From Platerodrilus igneus (lineage: Eukaryota > Arthropoda > Insecta > Coleoptera > Lycidae): a DNA stretch of 64,000 nt. A model generated the notes under the pieces. The model was given only the letters and a program-made list of their open reading frames with translations. It was not told the origin of the DNA and did no database searches. Position 1 is the first letter of the stretch. Each line of letters starts with the position of its first letter. The stretch covers positions 12,710,501 to 12,774,500 of the forward strand of contig JARFIW010000170.1 in NCBI GenBank assembly GCA_036346225.1, written 5' to 3'. A program made the translations under genes and the position numbers. Positions 52,301 to 55,300 of the stretch are shown piece after piece.

Positions 52301-55300
52301 AGCTTTAACGGCACTATAGCATTGTCAATCAGCACTCACGACACGAAAACTGGTCTGTCACTTCCGGTGGTTCAAACATGACAACACAACACCCTTGTCG
52401 GCTGCTGGTTTTAAGTCTTTTCATGATTGTTACAGGAAGGGGTTGACAATGATCAAGAAGAGAGGGACAGGAGCCCGAACAGAAATACTTAACTTTTAAT
52501 TAAACCACCGTCATTCCCGGGTATGTTAACTTCAGGTTAACTCCACTGTAATCCCAGATTAATTTTTATACAACGCGTTTGACGTACTTAACTCAAGGTC
52601 TACATAACTCGGGTTTAACTCTAGTTGGTACAACACGCCCTAAGTAAAAATTGCATAAATACAGGTCAGAATCCCACCCGAGACCTTATATTTTCCTTCT
52701 TACCATTACTAGCTCAATTTTAAATTATCATTTAGGCTTTACATAAAAGTCAAATTATAATTTCATCTTATTAACTTTATTATTAAATAGTATCTTTGTT
52801 TTTATATAATTTATATTAGCAGTAATAAAATTTATTATGAATTTAACTTTATGCCCAACAATGCGACACGTTCATTATCCAGCTTACTGGTCTTATTTAA
52901 AAATGAAAATGGAAAGCAGACCAGGGGAGTTAAGTCAAAAATCGTGGAGGGAACCGATCTACACCTATTAACTTATTATTTAAGAATTCTCACAAGCAGG
53001 CAATAATCACGATGCGCAATATGAGATCGTGCAGAATCTTGCTGGAAATCTTTTTAAGCTTGTCCTCATGTAATTCATCGGTAAACGAATATTTTTCTCG
53101 AAAAATACTAGACCAATCATTCATGTTCTTGATATAACACATCCGACTTCTATTTTGAAAGATTTCGAACAGCTTTTTAAAATAATATTGGTTTTCTGTA
53201 GATAACTTTTGTATATTCTGTTAATTTATATAGTCGTTTATATGAAATCACGTCCACGCCTCGTCCACAAAGAAAATATGGTCATTCTTTTTAAATTTTA
53301 ACCGAAAAATCGACGTAAGTTTCTTTTTCATGTAGTAGAAGCTCTTGCTACATCTACATTTTGTATGGGTACAATCCAAGATTTTCAGTCAGAATATTGT
53401 AAGTGGTTCCTCTGTTAACATTGAAACTTTGTGCTACTCTCCTAACAGAAGTTGAAGATTGTTCTTCGATGGCGTTGCTCGCTTCGTGTCGAACATTTTC
53501 ACTTCTAACATGAACCTACTTGCATCTTTTTGTGTTGCAGACATTGCGATAACATTGCACAATACTGTTATTAACAATACATCCAGAAATATTTGCAGAA
53601 AATCTGCATTATTTTCCAAATTAGTGTCATTGCAAAAATATGCTTCTAACATTCTAACCACCCATGATTACAATAATTGTTGCTGTAACTTACAGGTGAT
53701 GGTCATTTGCACTGCTGCATTTTGATGTGATGACTGACAATGAGTGACGTTTGGTAGAAGTTGTTACGTGCCAATAAATTGGCACTTAAACATTGTTTTT
53801 AGGTTAATTTTGATGTGCGGAAGTTTCGCGCCACAAATTCAAAAGACTTGGCGTATATTTCCGTCACGAGTATGCTACAATCGCAACAAACTCCCAAATC
53901 CTTGCTTAGCAAATTTTATAGTTCAAGCATGCAAATTTCTATATGACAGTAATAACAGATTCTCGTTTTCGATTATGTCCTCCTGCAGCAGAGTCGATTT
54001 CTCAGGTTTTTGTGGTCCAGTGATCAGCAGATTTATGATGTGATGCTTGCCTATAGTAACAGTAGTGCCATAAAGGAAACGGCAAGGAAGGTTTGAGAGA
54101 TAAACAAGCACTACATCACAACACACAGCAACAGCACCTCTGAAAACAGTGCTGCTTTTCGTCAATTCCTGTACTGAAGTATTCAATTTTAGTTCGTGTA
54201 AATCATCTCCATCATTTCAACACTTAGTCCTCACTCCGGAATTGGCTTATTCAAATTGATCGATGTCCTAAAACCAATTGGAATACAGAACTTCGAAACT
54301 TCGATGCCAACCGAGGTAATCTTAACCTATTTATACATATTAAAATAATTTGAATCTTATAATGTAACTAATAATTTATTAAATAGATAGAACTGAATTC
54401 AGGAAACAAGGGGAATTGCTTTACTCATACAATTAATGAATATAAGAAATAGAAACTGATTATTCAATAATTGAAAAAGGCACATTACGGGTAATGTAAA
54501 TGAGAACTATGTAGAGAAGATTTTAATCAAATCATCGTATGGTTATATATTGAAATTTATCATTTTCTCATGGGTTTAACCTAACGATTAAAATGTCTTT
54601 AGTCCTAATCAAAATGATTTCAACATTAAATAATGACCGTACTTGGTTGCTATAATTTTAAATATAAAACGAGTAACTCAGAACATTACAAATTATTAAA
54701 TAACACTACACATGGTGTTATTTTTTAATTATCGTGTGTCGTAAGGGCCTATAAGAGCAATGGATGTGATGGTCAAACACTGTAGACGGCAATAAATACT
54801 ACACACTTCCAAAATACTAATTTATTTCAGCAATGTTGACAAGTAGGCGTCCAGTACAATACCAACTGACAATTAATATTGGTATTTAGGACTTTTGCCA
54901 AAGGTTCAAGTCCTTTTAACAGCCACAAAAATGCTCCACATTTACAGAAAAACTCACTTAAAATTAATGCCAGATTCATCCATCATTTCTTTCTTGTCCT
55001 TTTATTGACTTAACTTGACATTGCCTCCTTTTCATCTTAAGGCTAACTAAATTTTTCTTCTTTTTTTTTATTACCCATAACTGTTAAAAGGGCCCGATCC
55101 TATTTATAAAACTAAAAAATATCGTGGTTTACCAACACACGTGGATGGGAATTTTAGATTTCAAAATATGTCAAAAAAAGTGTTCAATTATGTGGCAAAG
55201 TGCGTTTTGATGGTAAATAGTAGCCCGAGTCATATTGTTAGAAAGAATTTTTTCCACACTATTATTAGCAATGTGATCACTTAGACGACTGTTTACAATC

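Larger units (their letters stand above)
49470..52640. mobile_element. PIF/Harbinger transposon
   Basis: 3171-bp element. Terminal inverted repeats start GGGTGGGTTGTACCAACTCG on the left and GGGCGTGTTGTACCAACTAG on the right (complement), matching at 18 of the first 20 bases. It carries the two expected genes in opposite directions: a SANT/Myb-like DNA-binding protein and a DDE transposase. TAA duplications flank it. Confidence 0.93.
49420..52770 (+). mobile_element. tRNA-headed repeat (family B), copy 3, split by Harbinger
   Basis: The head lies at 49436-49469 with a box A (TGGCTCAGTTGG). The rest resumes at 52644 with a decayed box B (GGTCAGAATCC) and the family B body (TACTAGCTCAATTTTAAATT, ATCATTTAGGC). 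The Harbinger element sits between them. Confidence 0.8.
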
